NCBI RefSeq assembly: GCF_000970025.1
Contig: NZ_CP009528.1
Coordinates: 829,168-893,167, forward strand
Direction: 5' to 3'
Source of the DNA: Methanosarcina barkeri MS
GTDB lineage: Archaea; Halobacteriota; Methanosarcinia; Methanosarcinales; Methanosarcinaceae
DNA: 64,000 nucleotides
The position numbers and the translations under genes were made by a program. Below the pieces are notes generated by a model, which had not been told where the DNA came from, ran no database searches, and was given only the letters and a program-made list of their open reading frames with translations. Position 1 is the stretch's first letter, and every line of letters starts with the position of its first letter. Positions 25,263 to 34,723 of this stretch are shown here, in pieces.

Positions 25263-27746
25263 ATGGAGCTTGAACCTGAACATCTTTACAAACTGGATAA
25301 ACTGGTCACTCTCCTAAGTATCTCAGAAGACCTTTCAATTGTGTTTGTGCGCTGCAATGAACCAGTTCTCTGCAATGCGCTCTATACGGAGACTGTTAAA
25401 AGGCTGGAAGGCGAACTTTTTATTTATGATATCAACATGAGTGAGTCTTCTCCTGATCTTTTGAAGTTGCTAAACGAGGCGAAAGCATCGGAATTATATA
25501 CTCAAAACATAAAAGGAAATAAAAAGGTAGCATTCTTCGTTTTTGGATTAGATAAAGCAATAGAGAAAAAGACCAGTGAGGGAAAATCTGAAGCGCTTCT
25601 TCTTTTGAATATGATGCGAGAGCGCTTTCTGACCATTGAAAATCCTGTAATAATCTGGATTAACAGTATTTCTCTTTCAAAAATCCTCAAAGAAGCGCCG
25701 GATTTTTTTTCCTGGCGTACCACTGTCCTTGAATTTGACATGAAAAAAGAAGAAGTTGTAAGAGCAGCTATTGATTTTGGTGACACGGAGCTTGAATCCT
25801 TAAGCAAAAAGGAACTTGAAGACAGGTGGGAGTATTACTCTCGCCTATTGAAGGAATATCACGAAAAAGGAACAATTGATTCTCAAAAGTTTGCTTACTG
25901 GAATTACAAGCTTGGAATGATTAAATTGCTCAGAGGCTATTCTAAAGAAGCGATAACCTATTTTCAAGAATCTCTTAAAATTTCCCGGCAGATAGGGGAT
26001 CGTCGTGGAGAATGCGCAGTCCTTGGAAAACTTGGGAATGCCTGTAGTGACGTTGGCGAAGTGAAAAAAGCTATTGAATATTATGAGCGTGCTCTTTTTA
26101 TTTCACATGAAGTCGGTGATCAACACAGTGATGGAGTACTTCTTGGCAACCTTGGTAGTTCCTACCTCCATCTCGGTGAAGTTACTAAAGCTATCGAATA
26201 TTATGAGCAGGCTCTTCTAATTTCTCGAAAAATTGGAGATCGGCGTGGAGAAGGAATAAATCTTGGCAACCTTGGTAGTTCCTACCTCCATCTTGGTGAA
26301 GTTACTAAAGCTATTAAATATTATGAGCAGGCTCTTGTAGTTTCTCGAGAAATTGGTGATCGACGCAATGAGGGTGGGCTCCTTAGCAACCTTGGTAGTT
26401 CCTACTTCCATCTAGGTGAAGTTACTAAAGCTATCGAATATTATGAGCAGGCTCTTTTAATTTCTCGAGAAATTGGTGATCGACGCGCAGAAGGAAATAA
26501 TCTTGGCAACCTAGGTAGTTCTTATCATTCTCTTGGCGAAGTTACTAAAGCCATCGAATATTATGAGCAGGCTCTTGTAGTTTCGCGAGAAACTGGCGAT
26601 CTGAATGGGGAGGAAAATCATCTTGGTAACCTTGCTAGTTTCTATTATTATCTTGGTGAGATGAAGAAGGCTCTTGGATATTATGAACAGGCTCTTTTAA
26701 TTTCGCGTAAAATTGGTGATCGACGTGGTGAAGAAACTCACCTTGGTAACCTTGGTAACGCTTTGCGAAATCTTGGTGAAGTCACCAAGGCTATTGAATA
26801 TTATGAACAGGCTCTTTTAATTTCACGTGAAATTGGTGATAAGCGTGGAGAAGAAAATCATCTTGGTAGGCTTGGGGTTGCCTATAGTGATCTTGGTGAG
26901 ATGAAGAAGGCTCTCGGATATTACGAACAGGCTCTTTTAATTTCACGTGAAATTGGCGATCGGCGTGGTGAAGAAACTCACCTTGGCGACCTCGGTAATA
27001 TCTATAATGATCTTGGTGAAATTGCTAAAGCTATTGAATGTTATGAGCAGGCTCTTTTAATTTCACGTGAAATTGGTGACCGACACGGAGAAGGAAGTCA
27101 TCTGAATAACCTTGGTAACTCTTACTATCGTCTTGGTGAAATCAAGAAAGCTATTGAATATTATGAACAGGCTCTTTTAATTTCACGTGAAGTAGGTGAT
27201 CGACATGGGGAAGGAAACCGGCTTGGAAATCTAGGCAACGCATACGAAGATCTTGGTGAATTTACTAAAGCGATTAAATATTATCAGCAGGCACTTGCAA
27301 TTTCAAAAAAAACTGGATATCGGCGTGGGGAAGGACACCACCTTTGCAACATTGGTACTTCATACAGCAATCTTGGTGAATTCACTAAATCTATCGAATA
27401 TTACGAGCAAGCTCTTATTATCTCTCAGGAAATTGGTGATAGGCGCAACGAAGAATCAATTCTTGGTAATCTTGGTAGTTCCTATGGTTCTCTTGGTGAA
27501 ATAAATAAAGCATTTGGATATTTTGAGCGAGCTCTTTCAATTTCGCGAGAAGTTGGTGATCGACACGGGGAAGCCAGATGGCTTTGCAATCTTGGCGTTA
27601 TTTATCTGCAATTTGGTGACCTAAATAAAGCAATTGAATTTCTCGAAATGTCTCTTCTAATAGGCAAAGAACTCAAAGATCCTATAATAATTGATTTGTG
27701 TGAACACCAATTAAACTCTCTTAAAAAACAAGTAAATAAAATTTAA
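25263..27746 (+). CDS. large TPR-repeat protein with degenerate NTPase-like N-terminus
   Basis: 827 residues from ATG 25263 behind AGAGGTG. Residues 1-180 look like a P-loop domain without a recognisable Walker A. FFVFGLDKA, NPVIIWINSISL and PDFFSWRTTVLEFD resemble the Walker B, sensor and post-sensor segments of TPR-associated signalling ATPases. From about residue 215, fifteen 40-residue TPR units follow, with consensus NLG-SY--LGE-TKAIEYYEQALLISREIGDRRGE. The units are so alike at DNA level (120-base period) that recent expansion is likely. TPR superhelices of this kind bind peptides or partner proteins. Role unknown; pairing with the upstream ATPase suggests a sensor-effector or defence-type module. 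Confidence 0.8.
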   Translation: MELEPEHLYKLDKLVTLLSISEDLSIVFVRCNEPVLCNALYTETVKRLEGELFIYDINMSESSPDLLKLLNEAKASELYTQNIKGNKKVAFFVFGLDKAIEKKTSEGKSEALLLLNMMRERFLTIENPVIIWINSISLSKILKEAPDFFSWRTTVLEFDMKKEEVVRAAIDFGDTELESLSKKELEDRWEYYSRLLKEYHEKGTIDSQKFAYWNYKLGMIKLLRGYSKEAITYFQESLKISRQIGDRRGECAVLGKLGNACSDVGEVKKAIEYYERALFISHEVGDQHSDGVLLGNLGSSYLHLGEVTKAIEYYEQALLISRKIGDRRGEGINLGNLGSSYLHLGEVTKAIKYYEQALVVSREIGDRRNEGGLLSNLGSSYFHLGEVTKAIEYYEQALLISREIGDRRAEGNNLGNLGSSYHSLGEVTKAIEYYEQALVVSRETGDLNGEENHLGNLASFYYYLGEMKKALGYYEQALLISRKIGDRRGEETHLGNLGNALRNLGEVTKAIEYYEQALLISREIGDKRGEENHLGRLGVAYSDLGEMKKALGYYEQALLISREIGDRRGEETHLGDLGNIYNDLGEIAKAIECYEQALLISREIGDRHGEGSHLNNLGNSYYRLGEIKKAIEYYEQALLISREVGDRHGEGNRLGNLGNAYEDLGEFTKAIKYYQQALAISKKTGYRRGEGHHLCNIGTSYSNLGEFTKSIEYYEQALIISQEIGDRRNEESILGNLGSSYGSLGEINKAFGYFERALSISREVGDRHGEARWLCNLGVIYLQFGDLNKAIEFLEMSLLIGKELKDPIIIDLCEHQLNSLKKQVNKI
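26020..27640. repeat. 120-bp coding tandem repeats (TPR units)
   Basis: About fourteen consecutive 120-base units with strongly conserved stretches such as TATTATGAGCAGGCTCTT and TTTCTCGAGAAATTGGTGAT. Units at 26150-26520 are the most alike. The period equals one 40-residue TPR-type unit, so gain or loss of units keeps the frame. Confidence 0.85.
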
Positions 27747-27866
27747 TTTCTTTTTCTGAAATTCTTCTCTCTCTATTAAGTTTTCAACCTCTTTTTTTCT
27801 TTATATATGTACTGTTTTTTTTCAAAAACACAACAAAAGATATATGTCTATCTAAAAACGTAAACC

Positions 27867-30665
27867 ATGCCTATGGATTTCCAGATCTTGGATGCAGACT
27901 ATGAAGTCATTAATGACAGCAGCCCTGTAATCCGCCTCTTTGGCAGGGGAGCGGACGGGAAGAGCGTTTGCTGTTTTGTTCCCGATTTTGAACCTTATTT
28001 TTATCTCAAGGCGTCTGGAGACCTTAATACCGTAGCCAGGCTTGTCGAAGAGACTTTCACGCAAGTTAAAAAAGTAGAAATTGTTGAAAAATTCGAGCCT
28101 ATTGGGTATCAGAAAACAAAAACAAAGATGCTCAGGGTTACTACCCACTTGCCCAGAGAGGTGCCCGAGATCAGGGACGAGATTCTGAAGCTTCAGGAAG
28201 TACTGAAGGCTGAAGGCAAATGGGAAGTCTATGAGACTGATATTCTCTTCAGAAATCGTTTTTTAATTGATAAAGATCTTGGAGGTATGGTCTGGGTATC
28301 TGCAGAAGGGGGATCCGTTGACCCTGCAAAATATATCCGTACAAATGGTTCAGGAAATTCTCGCTGTGAAAAGTTTACATGTGATACTTCAATCCTTGCA
28401 TCCGGGTTCAATAAAGTTGAAAATCTGACTCTCGCCCCACTGAAGTATCTGGCTTTTGATATTGAATGCCTGCCTCTTGATGGAGGAATGCCTTCTCCTG
28501 AGGTTTCCCCCATAATCATGATCAGCTTTTCTTTTGAGCCTGAGTATAAAGGACATAAAACCCTTGTGCTTCTGGCAAAACCTGTGGAAGGTCTGAATTC
28601 CGATGTCTGGTCTTACACGGACGAGACTGAAATGCTAAATCAGTTTTTCGAGATCTTCTGCGATTATGACCCTGACATTGTAATTGGATATAATCACCAG
28701 GATTTCGATATTCCTTACATAACGGATAGAGTAAAAACTCTGGTTTCAGAAGGGAAAGCAATAAACCCTGTTGTTGGCCGGGACGGCAGCAAAATAGGTT
28801 ACAGAAAATTCGGGCTTATTACCCGCACCGAAATGAAGGGCCGGGTGGTTGTGGATGCACTTCCTCTGGTAAGAAGAGCTTTCAGTCTGAAGCAGTACAC
28901 CCTGCGAGCGGTTTCAAAGGAACTCCTGAGCCGTGAAAAACTGGATGTTCCCCCTCTTGAAATGGAAGAGTACTGGCTCGATAAAGGGGAAAAATTCAAA
29001 AAATTCGTTGACTATTCACGCAGGGACGCAGAGCTTGCCCTGGAACTTATTCTTAATTTAAGACTCCTTGACAAATATGTGGCCCTTGCCCAGGTAAGCG
29101 GAAGTCTGCTTCAGGAAGTTGTTGATGGAGGCCAGACTTCGATGGTTGAAACGCTTCTTCTCAAAGAGTTCGGGCTCCGCGATAGAGTTCTCCTTCCAAA
29201 GCCTGATGATGGAGTTTCAGCCGAGAGATATGCAATGAGTTCCGACCTCAAGGGTGGGGAAGTACTGGAACCTAAAAAAGGCCTTCTGGAAAATGTGCTT
29301 ATTCTTGACTACAAGTCTCTTTACCCAACTATAATGATGGCACATAACCTGTGCTATACTACAGTAGTTACGGGTGACAGGTCAGATGGTGTGACCATTA
29401 GACCTCCGTCGGGAGGAGAGTTTGTGCCTTCCGAGGTTTACAAGGGAATCGTGCCTTCTATTCTCGAAGATTTGCTTAACAAGAGGACAAAGACAAAGAA
29501 ACGGATGAGGGGAGCCTCTAATGAAAATGAGTATAGAGTACTTGATGCTACTCAACTCGCCTTGAAAATCCTGTTAAACAGTTTTTATGGTTATTCCGGA
29601 TATGCCAGGGCAAGGCTCTACAGCCTGACTCTTGCAAATGCCGTAACCAGCTTTGGAAGAAGCAATATTCTCAATACGCGGGAAATTATTAACAGCACTA
29701 TCGGAAAAATAATTCTCAGGAATAAAACAGCTCTACTCCTTGATGAAGCAGGAAAACTTTCTCCCCCGGATAGAGTAGTTGAACTGTCGGTTGCCTACGG
29801 AGATACTGACAGTGTTTTTGTCCACTGTAAATCCAGCGGAGATCTCTCTCTTGAAGAGGTTAGCCTTATAGGTAACAGGCTTGCAAATATCGTTTCTGTG
29901 TCTTTGCCTGACCCGATGGAACTTGAATTTGAGTCGATTGCTAAGCGTGCCCTTCTTATTGCAAAGAAACGCTATGCTCTCTGGTTTTTTGAGCCAAAAA
30001 ATTCAGGTTGGGAAGATAAGATTAAGGTTAAAGGCATGGAAACCGTCCGAAGAGACTGGTGCGAATTAACCTCGATAACTCTCAATAGAGTTCTTGAGCT
30101 TGTGTTGATAGAAGGTGATGTTGACCAGGCTGTGGAATATGTCCGCCAGATAGTCAGCAAGGTCCGGAATCTCGATCCTGCAAAAGACTCCGAGATCGTC
30201 GAAAGCCTTGTTCTCACACGCACTCTTACAAGGAAAATTGAAAGTTATAAAAACAAGCAGCCTCACCTTACAGTTGCTGAAAATCTGAAAAAAAGGACTG
30301 GGGTTGTACCTTCTATAGGAACAAGAATACCTTTTGTCATTACCGCAGGAAAAGGACTCTTTGTTGACCGGGCTGAAGATCCAGACTATGTAAGGGAGAA
30401 CAATATCTCTATAGATGTCGATTATTATATTAAGAAGCAGATACTCCCTCCAGTGGAACGCATTCTTGAGGTTTTCGGGGTTAAGATGTCTTCACTTGAC
30501 TTTGATTCCAAACAAAAAGGACTATTTGATTTTGAAGCTAAGAAGCCTGAAGTAAAGAAACAGGAAAAACCCTCTTCAGAAAAGGAAAGTAAGGTAAAGG
30601 TTCAGGAACAGAATTTATGCGAGAAGAATGGGCATGCATCTCAGAGTTCTCTCTTTGATTTTTGA
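27867..30665 (+). CDS. polB: family B DNA polymerase
   Basis: 932 residues with the exonuclease domain (Exo I AFDIECLPLD, Exo II IGYNHQDFDIPY, Exo III YSRRDAELALEL) and polymerase motifs DYKSLYPTIM (A), KILLNSFYGYSGY (B) and YGDTDSVFV (C). All catalytic acids are present, so it is a proofreading replicative-type enzyme. No intein is present. The C-terminus has two PCNA-binding-like motifs, QKGLFDF and a terminal QSSLFDF, separated by a Lys/Glu-rich linker. TATA-like boxes at about 27799 and 27838 put the transcription start very close to the ATG. Confidence 0.96.
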   Translation: MPMDFQILDADYEVINDSSPVIRLFGRGADGKSVCCFVPDFEPYFYLKASGDLNTVARLVEETFTQVKKVEIVEKFEPIGYQKTKTKMLRVTTHLPREVPEIRDEILKLQEVLKAEGKWEVYETDILFRNRFLIDKDLGGMVWVSAEGGSVDPAKYIRTNGSGNSRCEKFTCDTSILASGFNKVENLTLAPLKYLAFDIECLPLDGGMPSPEVSPIIMISFSFEPEYKGHKTLVLLAKPVEGLNSDVWSYTDETEMLNQFFEIFCDYDPDIVIGYNHQDFDIPYITDRVKTLVSEGKAINPVVGRDGSKIGYRKFGLITRTEMKGRVVVDALPLVRRAFSLKQYTLRAVSKELLSREKLDVPPLEMEEYWLDKGEKFKKFVDYSRRDAELALELILNLRLLDKYVALAQVSGSLLQEVVDGGQTSMVETLLLKEFGLRDRVLLPKPDDGVSAERYAMSSDLKGGEVLEPKKGLLENVLILDYKSLYPTIMMAHNLCYTTVVTGDRSDGVTIRPPSGGEFVPSEVYKGIVPSILEDLLNKRTKTKKRMRGASNENEYRVLDATQLALKILLNSFYGYSGYARARLYSLTLANAVTSFGRSNILNTREIINSTIGKIILRNKTALLLDEAGKLSPPDRVVELSVAYGDTDSVFVHCKSSGDLSLEEVSLIGNRLANIVSVSLPDPMELEFESIAKRALLIAKKRYALWFFEPKNSGWEDKIKVKGMETVRRDWCELTSITLNRVLELVLIEGDVDQAVEYVRQIVSKVRNLDPAKDSEIVESLVLTRTLTRKIESYKNKQPHLTVAENLKKRTGVVPSIGTRIPFVITAGKGLFVDRAEDPDYVRENNISIDVDYYIKKQILPPVERILEVFGVKMSSLDFDSKQKGLFDFEAKKPEVKKQEKPSSEKESKVKVQEQNLCEKNGHASQSSLFDF

Positions 30666-31120
30666 ACCTGCACTTTTTTGTTCTGATTTTGTGTTTTTTT
30701 AAGTGCTCATATTACTTTTACATCTTTTACATATTCCCAAGTTGGCTTTTAATCTCTGCTCTTTCTGTTTCTGGGCTTCAATCAATTTTTTGCCTGCTAT
30801 TGATCTCTTATACCGATTTAACATGAAAGTACTGTGATTTGAAAAGTACTTTCATTTCTTTGTGCCTGTTATTTGAAGAGTTTCATATTTGTTTCCTTGA
30901 TGCTATTTCTCTTTTTGTCTATTTTTTCTTTCCTCCCTTTATTTATACTTTATATAGAATCTATATATTATCTTATTTTATTTCTCCTATTTCATTCATA
31001 CGTACTTCTCTATATTCTATGAAGCGAATCTTTATATATTTTTCATTTATTGTGCATTATACTGGAAACGACTTAGATAAATGCAAATTTTATTTGTTAC
31101 TTATAGGAGTGTCTGTACAC
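30666..31120. other. spacer and promoter region before pstS
   Basis: Contains the third copy of the dispersed AAGTACTTTCAT repeat (30823-30890), here with a perfect 11-bp inverted repeat ATGAAAGTACT/AGTACTTTCAT (30823-30833, 30845-30855). It also holds a TATA box TTTATATA at 31031-31038, about 85 bases before the pstS ATG. An upstream extension of the pstS frame here is hydrophobic but lacks coding character. Confidence 0.55.
31031..31038 (+). promoter_or_regulatory. TATA box of the pst operon
   Basis: TTTATATA preceded by a purine-rich stretch; the predicted start is about 25 bases downstream, leaving a leader of about 60 bases before pstS. The call rests on sequence match and position only. 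Confidence 0.5.
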
Positions 31121-32014
31121 ATGGTAAATACATTAAAAAAATATACAGTTCTCATATTATTGATGATTGGGCTCGTGTTCCTGGGAATTGGGTGTACCGG
31201 AACTAAAAATAATGAAGGGCCTTCCTCTGCAGAAGAAACTCCTGCAGGTGAATCTCAAAGCATTTTATTGAAAGGTTCAGATACAGTTCTGCCTCTTGCT
31301 CAGGCTGAAGCTGAAGAATTTATGAATGAAAACACTGGAAAAAGCATAACAGTTACTGGTGGCGGGTCCGGAGTCGGGATTTCTGCGCTCATTGACGGTG
31401 AAGTAAATATTGCTTCAGCATCCAGAGAAATGACCGAAGACGAAATTAAATCTGCTGAAGCAAAAGGAATCAATCCTGTTAAAACTACTATTGCTTCTGA
31501 CGGCATTACTGTAATTGTAAACCCTTCTAACCCTGTTTCCAACTTTACATTTGACCAGCTGCGTGGTATCTATAATGGAAGTATCAGCAACTGGAAGGAA
31601 GTTGGTGGAACTGATGCACAAATTTCTGTGATTTCCAGAGATAGCAGTTCCGGAACTTATAAAGACTTCCAGAAAGACGTTTTGCAAGGTGACGAATATC
31701 GGCCTGATGCCCTTACTCAGCCTGCTACGGGAGGCATAGTTACTGAGGTATCTCAAAATACCAATGCGATAGGCTATATCGGTTTTGCATACCTTGACAG
31801 CAGTGTAAAGGCATTAAGCCTGGACAAAGGTAATGGGTCTGTAACTCCAACTGCAGAATCTATACGTAATGGCTCATACCCGCTTTCAAGATCTCTCTAC
31901 TTCTACACCAATGGGGAACCCTCAGGCTTAACAAAGGAATTCACCGATTTTGTGTTGAGCGAAAAAGGGCAGAGCATTGTGAGCACGGTCGGGTATATTC
32001 CACTAAAAAAGTAA
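31121..32014 (+). CDS. pstS: phosphate-binding lipoprotein PstS
   Basis: 297 residues from ATG 31121. The leader KKYTVLILLMIGLVFLGIGC carries a lipobox Cys that anchors the protein to the membrane. Phosphate-binding motifs of the family are visible: LKGSDTVLPLAQAEAEEF, TGGGSGVGISALIDG, ASREMTEDE and SRDSSSGTYKDF. It captures extracellular phosphate for the PstCAB transporter. Longer upstream starts to 30839 would add a non-conserved hydrophobic stretch before the leader and are rejected. First gene of pstSCAB-phoU. Confidence 0.93.
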   Translation: MVNTLKKYTVLILLMIGLVFLGIGCTGTKNNEGPSSAEETPAGESQSILLKGSDTVLPLAQAEAEEFMNENTGKSITVTGGGSGVGISALIDGEVNIASASREMTEDEIKSAEAKGINPVKTTIASDGITVIVNPSNPVSNFTFDQLRGIYNGSISNWKEVGGTDAQISVISRDSSSGTYKDFQKDVLQGDEYRPDALTQPATGGIVTEVSQNTNAIGYIGFAYLDSSVKALSLDKGNGSVTPTAESIRNGSYPLSRSLYFYTNGEPSGLTKEFTDFVLSEKGQSIVSTVGYIPLKK

Positions 32015-32057
32015 AGCAACCTCTAAACTAAATTATATAATAATCTAAGGGACAAAA

Positions 32058-32948
32058 ATGCTAAGCAGAATTTATAAGGAAAAAACAATCGAATGGACAC
32101 TGTTTTCAGTCAGTGTCCTTACGGTTGTTATTCTCTTCCTTATATGCCTTTTTTTGTTTAGAGACGGTTTACTTCTTTTTAAGGATACGTCTCTTATGGA
32201 TTTTCTTACAGGAAAGTTCTGGTATCCAACATCCATAAACAGGCAGTTTGGGTTATTACCTCTATTTTTCGGATCTCTTATTGTTACTGTCGGAGCTATC
32301 CTTTTTGCTGTGCCTCTGGGAATTGCTTCTGCTATATATATTTCTGAAATTGCTAATCCAAAGGTTGCAGATTTCCTTAAGCCATTTATTGAAATTCTCG
32401 CAGGAATTCCTTCTGTTGTATTTGGATTCTTTGGGCTTGTTGTACTGGTTCCAATTATACAGAAGAGCTTTAACCTGCCAACCGGCCAAACTGCTCTCAC
32501 AGGCTCTATTATGCTGGGAATTATGGCACTTCCTACGATTATCACTATTTCAGAGGATGCTATAAGTTCTGTTCCCGGTACTCTCGAACAGGGTTCGCTT
32601 GCTCTTGGGGCTACAAAATGGCAGACAATCTATAGAGTCATAGTTCCTGCAGCATTATCGGGAATTTCAGCGGCTGTAATGCTTGGTATAGGAAGAGCTA
32701 TAGGGGAAACTATGACCCTTATGATGGTTACTGGAAATACTGCAGTAATTCCTTCTTTTCCAGGAGGCTTTCTGGCTTCTGTAAGGACAATGACTGCCAC
32801 AATTGCGCTTGAAATGGGTGAGGTTCCTCAGGGAAGTACCCACTTCCATGCTCTCTTTGCGGTCGGATCTGTACTTTTCGTCATAACTTTCCTGATTAAC
32901 CTGATTGCGGATTCAATTAAAAGAAGGTACAGATTCAAGGTGGATTGA
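32058..32948 (+). CDS. pstC: phosphate ABC transporter permease PstC
   Basis: 296 residues with six predicted membrane helices and the binding-protein-dependent permease loop (EQGSLALGATKWQTIYRVIVP), the EAA-type motif that contacts PstB. IPSVVFGFFGLVVL and GIGRAIGETMTLMMVTGN are typical of PstC. Starts at ATG 32058 behind GGGAC, 43 bases after pstS, and is followed closely by pstA. Confidence 0.94.
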   Translation: MLSRIYKEKTIEWTLFSVSVLTVVILFLICLFLFRDGLLLFKDTSLMDFLTGKFWYPTSINRQFGLLPLFFGSLIVTVGAILFAVPLGIASAIYISEIANPKVADFLKPFIEILAGIPSVVFGFFGLVVLVPIIQKSFNLPTGQTALTGSIMLGIMALPTIITISEDAISSVPGTLEQGSLALGATKWQTIYRVIVPAALSGISAAVMLGIGRAIGETMTLMMVTGNTAVIPSFPGGFLASVRTMTATIALEMGEVPQGSTHFHALFAVGSVLFVITFLINLIADSIKRRYRFKVD

Positions 32949-32950
32949 GC

Positions 32951-33874
32951 ATGGAGCTAAACGCAGAAGTAAAAGAAAGTGATAGTAAAGTGGCCAGGAT
33001 TCAGGGAGGACTAAGCATAAGATTAAACGCAAAGAAAAGTGAAAAAATTGCCTTTGCGCTTCTTGGTCTCTCAGCATTGACAGTAATGGGGTTTGTGCTA
33101 GTCATTCTTGGTTATATTATTTACAATGGGTATAGTGTAATTAACATTGAGTTCCTTACTGAAATGCCCAGACTTATGATGACTCAAGGCGGAATCTACC
33201 CAGCAATTGTAGGTACCATATACCTCATCATAGGCTCCATGAGTGTGGCCCTTCCTGTGGGAGTTATGGCTGCTATATACCTTAATGAGTACGCAGGAGA
33301 AACTCGCACAACCTGGTTAATTGAAATGGCAATCAACAACCTTGCAGGAACTCCTTCTGTGATCTTTGGACTTTTCGGGATGGCGCTATTTGTTAAATAT
33401 TTCGGTTTTGGTCCTTCCATACTTTCGTCTTCCCTTACACTTTCCCTCTTGATCATTCCAGTGATTATCCGTTCCACTGAAGAGGCACTGATTGCAGTTC
33501 CTAGTGAATACCGGGAATCATCCCTTGCACTTGGGGTCAGTAAATGGCAGACAATCAGACATGCGGTACTGCCGGCTGCTATTCCTGGAATCATTACTGG
33601 TTCTATCCTGAGTATTGGAAGGGTTGCAGGAGAAACGGCTCCGATTCTTTTTACTGGAGTGGCTTACTTCTTGCCCAGGCTGCCAGACTCAATCTATTCT
33701 CAATTTATGGCGCTTCCTTACCATCTTTTTGTGCTTGCAACGGCCGGGACAAATATTGCAAAAACCAGGTCTATTCAGTATGGAACAGCTCTGGTTTTGT
33801 TGATTGTCGTCCTCAGTTTGAATCTTATAGCTGTCCTGATTCGCAGGCACTACCGAAACAAATTAAAAATTTAA
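32951..33874 (+). CDS. pstA: phosphate ABC transporter permease PstA
   Basis: 307 residues with six membrane helices. The EAA-type loop is ESSLALGVSKWQTIRHAVLP and the family motif GRVAGETAPILFTG is present. ATG 32951 lies seven bases after AGGTGG and two bases after the pstC stop, so it is preferred over TTG 32945, which overlaps that stop. Forms the membrane channel with PstC. Confidence 0.93.
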   Translation: MELNAEVKESDSKVARIQGGLSIRLNAKKSEKIAFALLGLSALTVMGFVLVILGYIIYNGYSVINIEFLTEMPRLMMTQGGIYPAIVGTIYLIIGSMSVALPVGVMAAIYLNEYAGETRTTWLIEMAINNLAGTPSVIFGLFGMALFVKYFGFGPSILSSSLTLSLLIIPVIIRSTEEALIAVPSEYRESSLALGVSKWQTIRHAVLPAAIPGIITGSILSIGRVAGETAPILFTGVAYFLPRLPDSIYSQFMALPYHLFVLATAGTNIAKTRSIQYGTALVLLIVVLSLNLIAVLIRRHYRNKLKI

Positions 33875-33941
33875 CTAGAGTTTTGTTTAGAGTTTTGTTA
33901 CTAATGACCTATCTGGATTTATATGATAATGAGGTTCCTAA

Positions 33942-34718
33942 ATGACTGAAGGTATTCAAAACGTATCTCAACCTCAGATAAAAATAGATAACCTTAATCT
34001 GTGGTACGGGGAGAAGCAGGCGCTTAAGAACGTTTCCATGCAGATCCCTAGAAACAGCATAACTGCTCTTATAGGCCCTTCAGGCTGTGGCAAGTCCACC
34101 TTTATTCGCTGCTTAAACAGGATGAATGATCTTATTAATAACTGCAGAATCGAAGGTAAAGTTACGATAGAAGGCAAGGATATATACGGGCCAGATGTGG
34201 ATGCTGTTGAACTTAGAAAAAACGTGGGCATGGTTTTCCAGAAACCCAACCCTTTTCCTATGTCAATTTATGATAATGTCGCGTACGGGCCGCGTATACA
34301 TGGCGCAGACAAGAAAGATCTTGACGGCATTGTTGAACAGGCCCTCCGTTCGGCTGCGATCTGGAATGAAGTTTCAGACAGGCTTAAGTCTCCTGCTCTT
34401 TATTTGAGTGGAGGACAACAACAAAGACTGTGCATTGCCAGAACCCTGGCAGTAAAACCAAAAACTATTCTTTTTGATGAACCTACAAGCGCTCTTGATC
34501 CGATTTCCACTTTAAGGATTGAAGATCTGACTATGGAACTTAAAAAAGATTACACTATAGTAATCGTAACTCATAATATGCAGCAGGCAGCGAGGATCTC
34601 AGACTATACCGGATTTTTCCTTATGGGGGAATTGATTGAGTTCGGCCAGACCAGGCAGATTTTTCAAAATCCAAGGGAAAAGAGTACTGAGGATTATATT
34701 ACAGGTAGGTTTGGGTGA
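33942..34718 (+). CDS. pstB: phosphate ABC transporter ATPase PstB
   Basis: 258 residues with Walker [10 protein letters not shown], the PstB-specific [10 protein letters not shown]-loop [11 protein letters not shown], signature [16 protein letters not shown], Walker [14 protein letters not shown] and switch [13 protein letters not shown]. Energises phosphate import through PstCA. The stop overlaps the region just before phoU. Confidence 0.96.
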   Translation: MTEGIQNVSQPQIKIDNLNLWYGEKQALKNVSMQIPRNSITALIGPSGCGKSTFIRCLNRMNDLINNCRIEGKVTIEGKDIYGPDVDAVELRKNVGMVFQKPNPFPMSIYDNVAYGPRIHGADKKDLDGIVEQALRSAAIWNEVSDRLKSPALYLSGGQQQRLCIARTLAVKPKTILFDEPTSALDPISTLRIEDLTMELKKDYTIVIVTHNMQQAARISDYTGFFLMGELIEFGQTRQIFQNPREKSTEDYITGRFG

Positions 34719-34723
34719 TTTAT

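Noticed and set aside
27867..30665. Intein in DNA polymerase B
   Set aside because: The catalytic motifs are contiguous and length is normal.
30839..31120. N-terminal extension of PstS
   Set aside because: The upstream sequence is hydrophobic, spans the predicted TATA box and precedes a complete lipoprotein leader.
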